Shown here one piece after another: positions 47,634 through 60,351 of a stretch of 64,000 nucleotides of DNA. The notes under the pieces are model-generated. The model did not search any database, was not told the origin of the DNA, and saw only the letters and a program-made list of their open reading frames with translations. The position numbers and the translations under genes were made by a program. The stretch's first letter is position 1. Every line of letters begins with the position of its first letter. The DNA comes from Antitrichia curtipendula (lineage: Eukaryota; Streptophyta; Bryopsida; Hypnales; Leucodontaceae). The stretch is taken from contig OX579635.1 of assembly GCA_951230915.1 (NCBI GenBank), positions 6,758,001 through 6,822,000 on the forward strand. The letters run 5' to 3'.

Positions 47634-48704
47634 ACATTTATATCTGAATATAGTATATATATTCATATATTAGTGTATTCTAAATTGTATTCATATATTG
47701 TATTCATACGGAATATGGGACAAGACATGGGACACTACTTGGTTGGCATTTTAGAGTGCATAATTAAAGCCCACCGCAAGTGTCCATAGATGGATTTCCA
47801 AGTCGCACCTCTAGCAAGCTTCTCACAAAGTTCTTCAAGTAGCTTCTCTAGGGCAAACATAATTGAAGGAGAGCTCATGTTTCTATAATTCTCCAAAATA
47901 TATCTATCACATAAAAAATTCTTAGAAGACATTACCCTTTGATAAGTTTGAGAGTTGTTTTGGTTAAAGCAAAAATATAGGTAGAATCTTTAACAAATGT
48001 AGAATTTGTGAAGAAAAAAGAGTCAAAGTGAAAAAAAAATTATAACAAATTGGGAATGAGTGATAGACAATAGGGTCCAAAAATACTAAGACAATTCACT
48101 ATAATTGGTATTGCAAGAATTTAGAGTTTCATGATAGTATATACATCAATGTTGACATTAACATATGGAGAATGCCTAAATAGAATACTCATAAAAGAAT
48201 CACTTCAATGTACTTTGGATTTAAAGGACATTGCTTTCATGATTCATATAGAGCAATCAACATTGAAAAATATACATTCTGTATATAAAGGACATATTCA
48301 ATTCCTTGATAACTAGCTAGAAGGTGAAGCACATTTCACAAATCATAAAGATGTATTATAAAATACAAATTAGAATAATAATTTAATGATGAATCTCAAA
48401 AAAAATTGTAAAATGTGATCTATACATCTGATTTATTAGGTTTACAAACCAATATTTTTTTCAATAAAATTTTCATCCAAAATCAATTGTAGATTGAACA
48501 TTTGTGATTTCTCAAGGATTTTTTTTAATTCAAAACATTAAATTATAACTTTTGATTTAAAAAATTTTCATTTTCATTTTTTGTTCAACTTGGTTTTGAA
48601 GCTTCTAACTTTCATTGAATTTTGAAGTTGAGACACAACCATAGCTAGGCAAGCGATGGAATAAAAAAATATTTTTTACTTTAATCACTTAGATTTTATA
48701 AACA
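47634..48704. other. Intergenic DNA, one weak minus-strand coding-like frame
   Basis: The minus-strand frame near 47735-47932 contains SPSIMFALEKLLEELCEKLA, a helix-like stretch of unknown origin and too short to call a gene. The rest is AT-rich with no gene. Confidence 0.35.
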
Positions 48705-48708
48705 TTAA

Positions 48709-49627
48709 CCCCTAAAGTCCCAAGGCCATTTTTCCATCAAAAAACACTCAAAATTGCCATTTCTCGAGCAAAGAGCAAAAAAAAAAATTATTATTATTTT
48801 TCATATTTCACTATAGGATCTTGTACTAGACTACTGTAAGAATGTGTGTAAGAAATTTCAAATTTTTTGACCGTGTAGATTGCAAGATATTTGCATTTAA
48901 AGTGAAGGAATCTAATTTTTTTGTACCTTACTCAATTACATTTTTTTGGCTTTGAACCTTTTCAGCTTAAACTTTTTGCTCTAATGATTTTGAATTTCTA
49001 ATTTTATATGATGAAGAATTGAGTTGAGAATCTAGAAAGAAAAAAAATTTAAACACTTAGTTTTCACTTATTAAAAAATTGTTAAGTAGAAGTAGGTTCA
49101 AGATTGAAGGAAGAATTAAATCATTAATAGCTCTGAGATAGAATTGAAATATACTAATCTCAATGGTGAGATTGTTCTAGCAAGAAATATTGACCTTGTG
49201 AAACCTTTTTTTTCCATAAATTGTTAAAACTGAGTTCAGAAATGAATCCTACAAGTGTTTTTCCAAAATGATGCTCTAATTGCCCAAAATATAAGATTGA
49301 TCATAACTTTTGCATAACAAATCCAAATGGAATGAATCAAAGCTTCCCATGTACATAAAAATAAAATCTATATGAAACCAATTTTTTTTTATTTTAATTT
49401 AAAAAAATTTTGAGGATTTTTTTCTGCCCGCCGAACTAAAATTTGGGGTTTTTGTGCCATAACTTTTGCTCCCGGGCACCGATTGAAATAAAAATTACAT
49501 TTTCGGAAAGGGAATGTGATTCTCTATCTTCACAAAAAAAATTCAGAAAATAAAAAAAAATATTGAGACCGTAGGAGCCTGCCCAAAATCCATTTTGTCC
49601 CCCGAGGGGACAATGGAACTTTAGGGA
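48709..49627. mobile_element. TTAA-flanked inverted-repeat element, copy D (919 bp)
   Basis: TTAA (48705-48708) precedes CCCCTAAAGTCC, and GGAACTTTAGGGA is followed by TTAA (49628-49631). The interior (aggatcttgta, gaccgtgtagattgcaagat, cataacttttg) matches the long subfamily but is more diverged than 7091 and 37889. Its right-hand TTAA is also the left-hand TTAA of the next element. Confidence 0.75.
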
Positions 49628-49631
49628 TTAA

Positions 49632-49863
49632 CCCTTTATGTACTAAGAATTCATGGATTTAAGTTGTCAACTTTGATTGATTATATTATAGAAAGTATAA
49701 TCTATATAGAATTTTTTTATTATATTATTAACTTGAGTGAAGAACATTGCATGCATTGGTTTCAAAAAAATAATTATTAAAAGAAATAAAAATCTCCATA
49801 TAAACTCTTCAAAATTGCTAAAAAAACGTGAAACCCAATTTGGGCTTCTTAGTACTTAAAGGG
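49632..49863. mobile_element. Short TTAA-flanked element (232 bp) abutting copy D
   Basis: It begins CCCTTTATGTACTAAG and ends CTTAGTACTTAAAGGG, inverted repeats agreeing at 15 of 16 positions, between TTAA (49628-49631) and TTAA (49864-49867). The interior is AT-rich and non-coding. The ends are the same class as the other TTAA elements, but the subterminal sequence differs, suggesting a separate subfamily. Confidence 0.8.
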
Positions 49864-49867
49864 TTAA

Positions 49868-51905
49868 AGACTTTGAGCTATAAAATTCAACAAAATGAAT
49901 TTATTTACCATAGCCCATCAAAAGTTATTATAGTCAATATTGGATAAAGCAATAGAATAGATGTGAAGAATGAAGTTGTAGTTGTTTTGTGGTTGTTTAA
50001 TGACTTGTTGATTACTCTTTGGCTTGTGAATCTATGTACATGATTTGTTGACCTATGTGACCTTGTTTGCAAGGCTAAGTTGGAGGAATAGTGGTTGTAC
50101 AAGCATATAGAAGAACTTCCCTTGCTTATATTCCCTTGAAGAAAAATTTGTTAAGTGACATTCCTTCATGTATCCTTCAATCATTACAAGAATTGGTCTT
50201 TGATGATATAAAACGTAATTATTTATAAAAAAAACATCCAAATTTAAACATAAGTTTACAATTGTAGTTGAATTTTTTTGATAGAAAGTTTGCATCCAAA
50301 AATTAAATCATATTAAGAAGAAAGTCAAAAGTCAAAACCATAAAATTTAGGAATTTAAACAACATAAGATTGTTGAATGTAGATGAGTGCAACACTAATA
50401 GTAATGTTTAATATTTCTAACACTAGTGGATTTAGATGTGCTATTTTATTCTTGAAAAATATTTTAGTAAGATATTTATATTGCTTAAAGGAGGAGGATT
50501 TCTAAGTATATGGTAGAACCATCCATTCCCAACTAGAGATCCATATCCAACTAATAGCCATATTTGTTAAATTAAGACAAAATGGACATTTTGAGACTTT
50601 AGTCCTATTATTTGAGAATTGAGACCTTTATTTAAACAAATACAAAACTTATGAACATATCAAACTCCATAAAATCAAAGATTTGTGAATGTATTAACAT
50701 ATTGAAGTCTCAATTCACCCCAAAAAATTACAATAACAAACATTTATTATCATCTAAATGTAAAGTCAAAGATAATATGAAATTGGACACTGTCTCATTT
50801 TAATGAATATGGCCTTACTTGTAGGGTGCAGCTATTTCCAACCAAGCTAGGTTGGAATAGATTTTCAACCAAAGCTTGAAATGTGATTTTTTCTTTTTTT
50901 TTCAAGGTGGGCTTAATAAGTTTTTTGTCCCAATTTATTGAGCAAGAAAGTAGGAAATAGTGAGTAGGGAAGTAGTTTTGGAATGATTGGAATTGGAAGA
51001 GTTTATATATTGGGTATGGGTTCAAGTTAACTTTGGGCTTCCAAAATTCATAGTAATTTAAATTCAAGGCATAAAAGTACCAAAAAAATTGGCAATATTG
51101 GTGATTTTTATCTTTCTTCATGGCAAAAAATTTATATTGCCTTCTATATTGCCTTCTACTGCTCTAGAACATGCATGAAATCATTTAAGTGGTTGACTAT
51201 AGGTGGTTCTACCATGGTTGGTAAAAATATTCATCAAGGATTAAAACTTGTAGCATTTTTAAATCACTAATTATCATATGTTGGGGTCAAATTCATTATA
51301 TCCCATACAAAATCATTTCTTTGGGGCTCAAGGAGATCATTATCGATTTTGGAAAAACTACGTAAGTAAAAAAATAAGGTCCATTTAATTCAAAGGAAAA
51401 AAAATTATGTAATATGTAGCGCTACTATAGGGTCTATGAAATGCTATATATTCTATTATATATAAATTAGGCTATGTAAAAACATCATGTAGTAGGAATT
51501 TTTATTAATAAGTTAGCCTTGATAGATAGAGGTTGTGCAAATTTTTAGTAGCATAATGAATTTAGATTTGGTCAAATAATTTCACATGGATGATAAAATG
51601 GACATGGTCAAGAAAATCTACAATAGAGGGTGGTTGATTAAAATTATACTGTGGTATTAGAAGTGTATATATCAAAAATTAAGTATAAATGTAAGACATT
51701 AATCAAAAGTGACCCAAATTGTACCATTGCATGAATAGGGAGGTTTACCTTAGTAGGTTCAACGAACTAAAAATTGAACTAGACAAGGATAGAATTTATA
51801 GTCCATTTGACTCCAACCTTGGAAACCATTTGTGTTAATCACATTCATATTGAATGAGATGTTTGTGGGATAGTTTCATTAGCAAATCTAATGTGTTCAA
51901 TGTTA
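49868..51905. other. AT-rich intergenic DNA, no gene
   Basis: No coding texture. A right end of the TA-flanked family (AGGTTTACCT followed by TA) occurs near 51741-51752 without a clear left partner. Confidence 0.5.
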
Positions 51906-51909
51906 TTAA

Positions 51910-52669
51910 TCCTTGAAGACTAGAAGGTGTTTTAGAAAAGGAAAAATCCAAAACTACCAATTTTTGATGCATTGTCTAAAATAATAATTAAAAAAATATA
52001 TTCCAATTGTACAAAAGTGTATTATATATTTAAGTGAATGTATGGAAAAAATTTCAACCCATTTGACCACATGAATTGAAAGATTATAATGTTTGAAGAG
52101 AAAAAAATAATTTTTTTTTCCATTACAGTGAACTAGAGTCAACAGACTTTGAGCCTTATTGGAGTGAAATTTTTGGTCTATAGAAAAATGAGGATCTTCA
52201 CTATTCATAAATTTATGATGACTGTTATGTTCACTTCATAATCAAATCTAGAGTCTAGCTTACTCTAAATCAAAGAGCAATGTAAAATAGGTTAAATACA
52301 TTGACAATACACTAATCATTTTTTGTGCAATGAGGGAACTTTTTAATCTAAAATCCAAATGGTAAAAAATTAGAGACAAACATTTTGAATATGTGGAAAA
52401 ATTTTCAAGAACTTTGACTTCATATATTCCAAGATAATAGGGCTTGAAGTTAAAATAAAATGTTTTTTTGAAGCCACCTCAATATATCTAATAAAGTTTG
52501 ACTCCTCTTAGAAGTTAGAATGTGATTTGAAAACTAAATTTTTTTTTTGACAATTCTATGCCGTATTTTATTAGTTACATAAATGCCAAATTTCAACAAT
52601 TGATGAAAGTTTTTGCAAAAGATAACAGATTTTCAATTGTTCGTTTATTAGACAATAAATCTTTAGGGG
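51910..52669. mobile_element. TTAA-flanked element, subfamily of 5197 (760 bp)
   Basis: TTAA (51906-51909) precedes TCCTTGAAGAC, and AAATCTTTAGGGG is followed by TTAA (52670-52673). The interior matches 5197-6143 in the same orientation (aaatccaaaactaccaattttt, gtacaaaagtgtattat, gaaagattataatgtttgaa, caagaactttgact). Non-autonomous. Confidence 0.7.
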
Positions 52670-52673
52670 TTAA

Positions 52674-53700
52674 AAACCACCATTTCATCAATGGCTTTTG
52701 ACATCAATTGATTGTTGTTGGTTTCACAATGTATGCTTTATACAAATATGTAGTAGAGGGAAGAGAAAATTTGTAAAGAAGGATGGGGGCAAGAAAAAAT
52801 TGGACATTTAAATTTAACATGTAAGATAGCCCCCCTTAAAAAAAATGCATGAATGCATTTACAAAAATCATAGGGTATTGGAAATATGACCCTCTCAGCT
52901 TTTTATGTAAAAATACAGTCATCTTAAATGCAACAATCAAGGTAAATAGTCCCACATCAAATACCTATTAACTCTCAAGTGTATAGTTTAAATTACAAGG
53001 AGTACTTTTCCTAGACTTTATGGGTTGAATATCCTTTCATTAACTCAATTTAGATTTTTTTGGGATTTCATTTCACAAGATTTGGAATATTTTGTGACCT
53101 TTAACAAGGTGCTCACACCTTTACCGTAGTACAGATGGCTTCACTGAATCTTTTGTGACCTTCAGCAATAGAGTCCTCTGAGCTTAGTAAGTTAGGAGAA
53201 GGATTGGTTAAGTTTCACTCCCTTTCAATGAATAGAGTCTTTCTTTGACAGGGAAAAAGGACGAAGCTTAGTAATCATTCCATGAATTCCATGGATTTTT
53301 ACATTTATAAAGCAATCACCTTAGTATGCATATTATTTTTTTATTTTTCATTGGATTTTTTTAGGGTTCGAATTCTTTTTATTAACATTTTCTACACTAT
53401 TCAATTATGCCACGTTATAATTTCTGAAATGTTAATTACACGGCATTTTAAATGATTTTACAATTATTTCTTAACAAATCTGATCCGAGCATAGGGTATC
53501 ATTATTAGAGACCAGGTCTTGGCTGAAGTAATCTAAAATTTCAACCCTTTGAGAGTACAGTAACTGAAACCATTATTCATCTAAAGTTTTCAATCCAATT
53601 TTCTACCCACAGCCTTCTGTAGTCGGTTCAGAGTTTGTTTTGAAGCACTGCCCAGAGATGAACGTCATCATAGAATTGGATGGATGAATAAGATCAATGT
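52674..53700. other. Intergenic DNA upstream of the DEAD-box gene
   Basis: AT-rich, no gene. A sequence close to the plant snRNA upstream element (GTCCCACATC at 52949-52958) with a TATAG 22 nt downstream was noted, but no snRNA follows. Confidence 0.4.
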
Positions 53701-53746
53701 GACGTGCTCCCAGGAGAGCCGCACGTTTCGCTGCCATTTAAGGAGT

Positions 53747-53773
53747 CTAAAACCCTAAACCCTAAAACCCTAG
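53747..53773 (+). promoter_or_regulatory. Telo-box cluster in the DEAD-box gene promoter or leader
   Basis: Three overlapping AAACCCTA units (ctaaaaccctaaaccctaaaaccctag) lie about 340 bp before the helicase start codon. Telo-boxes are a known promoter motif of plant genes for translation and ribosome biogenesis, which fits an RNA helicase. The role is inferred from position. Confidence 0.55.
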
Positions 53774-53841
53774 CATCAGTTGTCTCTTGCGGCCACTTCA
53801 TCATCGCTATCGATCCGCCCGATTCACATGGAGAATTGCGG

Positions 53842-54084
53842 GTAAGCCAATGCTTCATCAGTCCTTCCTGTTTCATTACTCCTGCTTAAGACCTAATTGC
53901 ATTTTTGCCGTCTCGTTCAAATTAGGGTTGAATTTTGCTGGTCAAGTAGTACCGATTTAATCCGTACGATTTGGTTACCATTGTATGAATTGCGGGAGAT
54001 TGCGCTGAATCTGAAATGCTCTGGCTTGCGGTGAATTTGAAACGCTCTGGCTTGTTTTGAAGTTTTAGGTTACTTGTGTAGCAG
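53842..54084 (+). other. Probable 5' UTR intron of the DEAD-box gene
   Basis: GCG|GTAAGC at 53842 is a strong donor and tgtgtagCAG ending at 54084 a good acceptor, 26 nt before the ATG. No coding frame is interrupted. Inferred from splice-site quality alone. Confidence 0.45.
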
Positions 54085-54110
54085 GTGAGTTGAAGTTCAA
54101 GGTGAATTGC

Positions 54111-57100
54111 ATGGCAGGAGCAAGGTTTCTCTCTCGTGCTATGCCCGGACCGTTTTTGGTCCCGAAGCCCTACTTCACGCGGCCGCCTCCTAGCGTCGGA
54201 AAATTCGTGTCGCGTTTATCCCTCGGCCGTGTCACTGTTTGTTCAAAATCTCCGCTTCTTAGCTCCGGGGCTTCTTTTTTCAAAGGGAGTGGATTGCTGT
54301 CGCCGCTCCAGCCTGCGCTAGGAGCGATGTCGGAGAGCGCTTCGGCTGTTGAAGGCGCCCGAGCAATGGGCGGTGGACCGAGAACGTTTCCGGGAGGGGT
54401 GAGCAAATGGCAGTGGAAGAATGCGCAGCGGAAAAAGGAGAAGCAGGCGGAGAAGGCACGGCTTACTCGTGAGAAGCAGCTGTTTGACGAGCGGCGTCGG
54501 AATGAGGCCATGGCTGCCGCTCCGTTGTTGGAGAAGCCTTGGGAGCCACGGGCTCCGAATGCGGGTTCTCCTCTGCCTCCCGTGTACCACGATCCCAAGA
54601 TTAGGGCTATGGCGGATCGGTTTACAAAGCGGGGAGCGGAGGAGTTATGGACGGACCAGGATGGCGCTGAGGTGTCCGGCAGTCGTCCGGAGTTCCGACC
54701 GTCTGCGAGATTTTTGCCCAAGGCTGTCGGTGGACCTGGCAATTCGATGGGCGGGAACTTTGGGGGGTCTTCCTCGAGCAATGGCAGAGTGAAAGGTAAC
54801 GTTTAATGCTTGGCAACTTCGCACTTAATTATAATCCTGGGAGCGACGATGCAATTGCCGAAGCAGTGCATGTAATGCTGTCTTTTCTTGGCACTGTATA
54901 CAAGGCTAATGATATGACAATGGAGAGGATACTATTGGCGTTATTATAAGCATTTTAAGGTATGTTGGAGTGTGATTCTTGAGAGATGTATAGAGCTGTG
55001 AAGATATCTTTGGTGACGAGCTAATTCGGTTGGGATGGTGCAAATTTCCTATTAACTTTAAAGTGGGAGGCTGTAGACCACAGGAAGTGACCGTAGACTA
55101 CCCCGTTTAGACTCCAAAGATATGTGGGTATAGACATTTAGCCAAGCCATGCTTGCGTCCCTTGCTAATAAGTCCAATTTATTGTTTGAATAGATGAGTT
55201 GTTATTGGTAACAGGGATCAGTGTTGTAGACGGGATTAGGGTACCTTCTCAGTTTCTGTATCCTGTAGTGTACCGGTCTCTAATTTTTCAAGTCGCGGTT
55301 GATAGAGAGATACATTTGGTTTTGGTCATTGTGCTACAGGCGCAGGCAAAAGACGCGTTGCCCCTGACTCAGCAATGTTAGATACGGACATGCCACTTAT
55401 CGAAGATGTCGTTGATCGGCGCAAAAAGGTGAAGGAATCACCTGAAAGCAGCGATGAGGAGCCTCTGGTGAGCATTGGGAAGTCTGCTTCTCATCTATCG
55501 AGAACCAGGTATGTGAAGGAATATGCGTAATTATCGGGTCAACCTTCGCATTTTATTTCGTATCTTTTGGTTTATGTCGTTCTTAACGTGCTTTCTGACT
55601 CTAAGAATTTTTTATTTTTTTTGAAAACCTCAAAACTCTGTTGGTTTTGTGCATGTACTGTTGGCGATTGGCAGGTTTGATAGATTTAAGATATCCCCGC
55701 TTTCTCTCAAAGCCTTACATGAGGTGGCTGGATTTGACACCATGACAGTGGTTCAGGATGAAACACTGCCTGTTATTTTGAAAGGTTTGTAACTTCCGAG
55801 ACCTGAATTCTTCATATTCCTGGGTTGATAATTGAGCTCAACTTTCTCTAGATAGGTAATTATGGTATCCAGTCTGATTTCGATGTGATGGGTGGGACAG
55901 GACAGGATGTGCTAGCTAAAGCCAAGACGGGCACTGGCAAGACTGTAGCTTTTCTGGTACATGTTTCTGACACTGTAGCGACTATATCCACATTTTTAAA
56001 AATCAATATGGTTGCTGTTGCTATATCTACAGTCCCTTAATATCGGTAATAACTTATACATACCTTGTTAAGCGTCTATGTTCAAGCTAATTGGTATTTG
56101 TCCTTCTGTTTCAAACTGATCAGGTGACTGTTTCTTGTCGCTCGAGGACAGAATTTTAATATATCGAACCTAAAAATTGTTTTCCAATACTCTGCAGTTA
56201 CCAGCTATTGAAGTTATTCTTAAAGAGGATTCTCAACATTCGAGGAGGAATGCAATCAATGTTCTAGCTATTTGTCCGACTCGGGAGTTGGCCACTCAAG
56301 TTGCTACGGAAGCTAAGATGTTGACTACGTTTCAACGTGGTCTAGGGGTACAAGTCGTAATTGGAGGGACTAACATGGGCACCGAGACTAGGAGGCTTGA
56401 GAAATCACCATGCCAAGTGAGTAATTTTGGTTTGCCTCCACGCTGGTACATGATGCGGATGGTTTGAATAAGGAATCATGAATCTTGTAGATTTGTGAAC
56501 TTGTCAGGTCATGGCGGCATAATTCGCTTAGGTTCTTATTTGTGCCTCTTTGTTCTGCGTTGCAGATTCTTGTTGGAACTCCGGGAAGATTACTCGACCA
56601 TATCCAGTCGAATCCAGATGTGCGGAGGCAATTACAAGACTTGAAAGTTTTAATCCTGGATGAGGCCGACCAGTTATTAGACATGGGATTTCGAAAGAGT
56701 TTGGATGGCATTATCAAAGCTTTACCAAAGGAGAGACAAACACTCCTCTTCTCAGCAACAGTGCCCCATGAGGTTCTCTTGTGCGTCCCTTCGATGCTTT
56801 TGTCTTGCGTTTTTTTTTTTGCTTTATTATACTATAATGTTTTCCACATAATTTAGGGTTGATGTTGAGGAACGCAAGAATATGTAACTTTTCATAAAAA
56901 TATAATTTGCATTGCGGTTGAAAGGCGAGCACAGAACAAATGGTTAAGTGACGTTGCTGAAGTAAGAGCAGTGATGGGTTTTATGGACACATATGCTTGT
57001 TAATTATGAAGCTTAATCCCAATCTTCTGTGGCAATTTATGCAGGTGAAGTCCATGTGCAAAATTGCATTGAAGAGCAACTATGCTTACATTGATACTGT

Positions 57101-58882
57101 TGGGGAAGAAGACGAGGAGACTCATGTGAAGGTTTGTACTTGCAAAATTCTTATGTTGAAGTCAACGAAGATTCCTATTCGATTTGTGCGATAGGCCGGT
57201 TTGTTTTAGACGAGTGTCAAAATATTCTCGCTTGGATGCTAGTAAACTCTTTTCGTCGATTACATCAGGAAATTCAAGGCATGTGAACATGGTGCCACAA
57301 TGGTGCATTGAAATGCAATTAAGTTAATTTGGTACCAACCTCTGTACCAACCTAGTATGGATAAAATGACACTAAAATGACTTGTATGTGGCCTTTGGTG
57401 TCAAAATGGCACCAAAACAATCTGGCCCAACTTTTCTGATGTACCCTTTTTCTACCGCTTCTTTTGTCTGAGCCAGTTTGGTCTGCCATTGCATCAATGA
57501 TCATTAGTTTGTTTTTAGTATTTTCATTCAATGTTACTAACACGACTTTGATTTCAACCTTATCTGTTTGCAGGTTAAACAGGAGTACCTTATTGTACCT
57601 TTAGAGGAGCAGTTGACAGCTATCTATGCTTTGTTGAAACAACATGCTGTAGAAGAGCCCAACTTTAAGGTTTGTTCATGATTTTCTTGTTTCTTTTCAT
57701 TTCTTCACGATGCGAAATAAATGGCAATTGTAATCGTTCAATGAATCTGTTAAGGTCTGGTTTTCTACAGCATGTAGGATCAGGGATCCTCTACATTGTG
57801 TGTTTGTTGTCTCAAAGCATGCAGAGCTGTTGCTCATTTGAAGTACTGTTTTTAATGTTCCATCACAGGTGTTAGTCTTCTGTACAACAGCGCGTGTTAC
57901 AGCCTTGTTTGCTGAATTCTACAAGAAACTTGGCATGAACACCCTTGAGATTCATTCCCGGAAGTCACAGAGTTTCCGCACCAAAGTATCAGATGAGTTC
58001 CGCAATCATCCGGGTGGCGTTATAATGTTCACTTCAGATGTTTCCGCTCGAGGTGTCGACTATCCAGATGTTACGCTGGTTCTCCAGGTAATATCTTTAA
58101 ATCAAATTCAGGTTCTGTACTCTTATCTGCCTTCAATTTAATGGGTTCTTTACGTAGCCAACACTGGCGCATTCATTCAATATATTGGACGATATATCTG
58201 CAGCTTGGAACTCCAGCAGGACGAGAGCAGTACATTCATAGACTTGGGCGCACAGGCCGAGCTGGTAAGGAAGGGAAAGGATTACTCGTGTTGACGCCCT
58301 GGGAGGAAATTTTCTTGCGGTCTTTGAAGGATATCACAATCACTCAAGCAAATAATATGCCGATCTCTTCAGATGTTGAAGCAAAGGTTAGCAGTTTGAC
58401 ATCGTCATAGTTTGGGTCCCCACGCCTAATTTTCTGAGTATTTTAGTTCTTACGTTGGTCGAAGGGTCAATTTCTACTGCTCATTGACTCTGATTCTTGT
58501 TCAACTCACTTTGAAAGATGCATCTTGTGCTTGTGAGGCGCAGGTGTTCCCCCAGGTCGGGATTTTAGACAACAATCTGTCTTGAGCCATTGACTGCTTC
58601 AAAGAGTGTTTTCTTCAAATAATGTATTTTCCTCACTTTAAGATGTTTTTTCAGGTGAACAAGGCTCTGCAATATGTCGATGAGGATTTGAAGGGCAAGG
58701 CATACCAGGCATGGTTGGGCTACTACAATTCATGCGCAGTCCTAAAGTGGGACAAACCAACACTAGTGAAACGAGCAAACATGTTCAGCTCTACTTTGGG
58801 TCTACTCCAGCCTCCAGCTCTGATGAGAAAAACTGTTGGCATGATGGGGCTGAAAAATGTACCTGGTTTAAGGATTATTTGA
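54111..58882 (+). CDS. DEAD-box ATP-dependent RNA helicase, plant RH25/26/31 type (11 coding exons)
   Basis: Exons by eye: 54111-54795, 55340-55508, 55675-55784, 55901-55956, 56198-56416, 56566-56772, 57045-57131, 57574-57669, 57869-58087, 58204-58386, 58655-58882. Their phases join to one 752-aa frame. The N-terminus is Arg/Ser-rich with few acids (MAGARFLSRAMPGPF), suggesting an organelle transit peptide. A basic helix KWQWKNAQRKKEKQAEKA follows. Helicase motifs in order: F/Q motif (TVVQDETLPVILKG), I AKTGTGKT, Ia PTRELA, GG, Ib TPGRL, II DEAD (LDEADQLLDMGF), III SAT, IV VFCTTA, V TSDVSARGVDYP and VI HRLGRTGRAG. The C-terminus RKTVGMMGLKNVPGL is typical of the RH25/26/31 group. It should unwind RNA using ATP, probably in mitochondria or plastids. 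The donor after exon 6 (GTTCTC) is weak. Confidence 0.9.
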
Positions 58883-59310
58883 TTTTTATTCCTATACGAC
58901 AGTAGATTTAGTGCAGTTTAGATTCACCAGCCACTTCTCTAAATTTGACACCTTGAAACCTGTAACGATAATGACCTGAGCATAAGATTCGGAGCAGGCT
59001 AAATGAATTTTTAGCGGAAGCCACCTTAGATTGTACTATTCAATCTCTATGATCGCTTAGCTGGTGTCTCAAACTATTTTTTACCTAGACTTTGAACGTG
59101 GTGAGAGGATGCCAAATGTAAGAATCGATTATTCAATTTGATTTAAATGGAACTCTGTTCGCATTGCATTAGATTAAGATTGTAGTCCTATGAGTTTTTG
59201 TGGAGATTAACTCTTTACAGCCCAGGGTACTGTAGCATGAAGTAACCGAATTCTTGACCTACAGTTTGAAATGCATGTGCTGTTGTTTGTATACGAAATA
59301 TTTTTGTCAT
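58883..59310. other. 3' flank of the DEAD-box gene
   Basis: Probably includes the 3' UTR. No other gene seen. Confidence 0.5.
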
Positions 59311-59314
59311 TTAA

Positions 59315-59515
59315 TCCTTAAATGACGAGCTGGTCACCGTGGAAATGGTACCTTGAGAATTGGTGGGTTAAATTTTTTTGCAAAAGTACTCATTGGACGT
59401 CAAAGTACTCTAGAAAACCTTCCCTTGACACAAAATTTGGAGGATGAATAGTTGCACTTTCATCTTGCATGGAGAGATTCTTTGTCATTCATACGTCTTC
59501 AATGTTGTTTATGGG
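59315..59515. mobile_element. Short TTAA-family element (201 bp), reverse of 22550
   Basis: TTAA (59311-59314) precedes TCCTTAAATGACGAGC, and TTTATGGG is followed by TTAA (59516-59519). On the minus strand, atgaatgacaaagaatctct, gtgcaactattcatcc, ccaaattttgtg, ccaatgagtac and ggtgaccag match the 22550 element in order. Non-autonomous. It lies only about 430 bp beyond the helicase stop codon. Confidence 0.75.
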
Positions 59516-59519
59516 TTAA

Positions 59520-60351
59520 ACAAATAGAATTATACATATCTTATGGATGCATCAATTGCAAAAATTTCATGATCATAAGATGGTGCATGTTGAAGATTCT
59601 ATTGTTTCTACAAAGTGCATTATGAAATGGGAAAACAAGAGTTTTGTAGGTGCTCCAATTCATCAAGTAATGCATCTTGTGCTTGTTTTGGTATCCTATA
59701 AAATAAAGTTGAGGGTCAAGCGTAATAAACCAATTGGTACGGAAACTAGACAATCATGGAGATATGTCATAATGACATGGACAAAAAAATTCAATAAAAT
59801 ATTATTTGCTATTCAAATACCAAATCATAGCAAAAATTGTATGCTTAAGTTGTAGGCTAACTTAAAGTAAGTTACATGGTACAACTTCTGAAATTCAATC
59901 ACATGTTTTCATTTTATCTCCTTCATGCTTTAGAATTAAGTTGACTAGATTCAATTCCTTTTTCATGACCACGTTTCATTTATACTTTTATCAAAAAATA
60001 AATTTGTGACAATGAATGTAACACAGGGCAAACTTTCTCCTCTATACAATGATGAAAAATTGATGAAAAATTCAATTTTTAAAATTTATTATGGTATAAA
60101 TAGAGGCAACTATTGAAGTAGATGCATGAAAAAAAAGTAGAATATGAAAAATCCTAAAACATTTACTATATAGCAACCAATAAATGACTTTTTGAAGGGC
60201 CTAGATGATGGAAAAATGCATGTTTTCATCTTTTTTTTGTTGTTGAGAGGTTCTTGAGCACATATTTTGAGAATGGTGTTGAATACTACCTCATTGCGGT
60301 ATTTTTTACTTTTCTACAAAAGAAGATGCTTCATCTATGGATCACCATGTA
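59520..60351. other. AT-rich intergenic DNA, no gene
   Basis: An open frame at 59547-59855 (TETRQSWRYVIMTWTKKF) is low-complexity in composition and not recognised. From about 60240 the DNA resembles 10920-10990, the start of an interspersed repeat interrupted by the next element. Confidence 0.4.

Noticed and set aside
53365..53376. GGTTCGAATTC, similar to a tRNA T-arm/B box
   Set aside because: No matching A box or cloverleaf stems nearby. Similar words at 5525 and 19853 also lack tRNA context. No tRNA or rRNA genes were found in the window.
54170..54781. 203-aa minus-strand frame over helicase exon 1
   Set aside because: Pro/Ser-rich antisense of the GC-rich first exon, with no domain; exon 1 joins in phase to the helicase.
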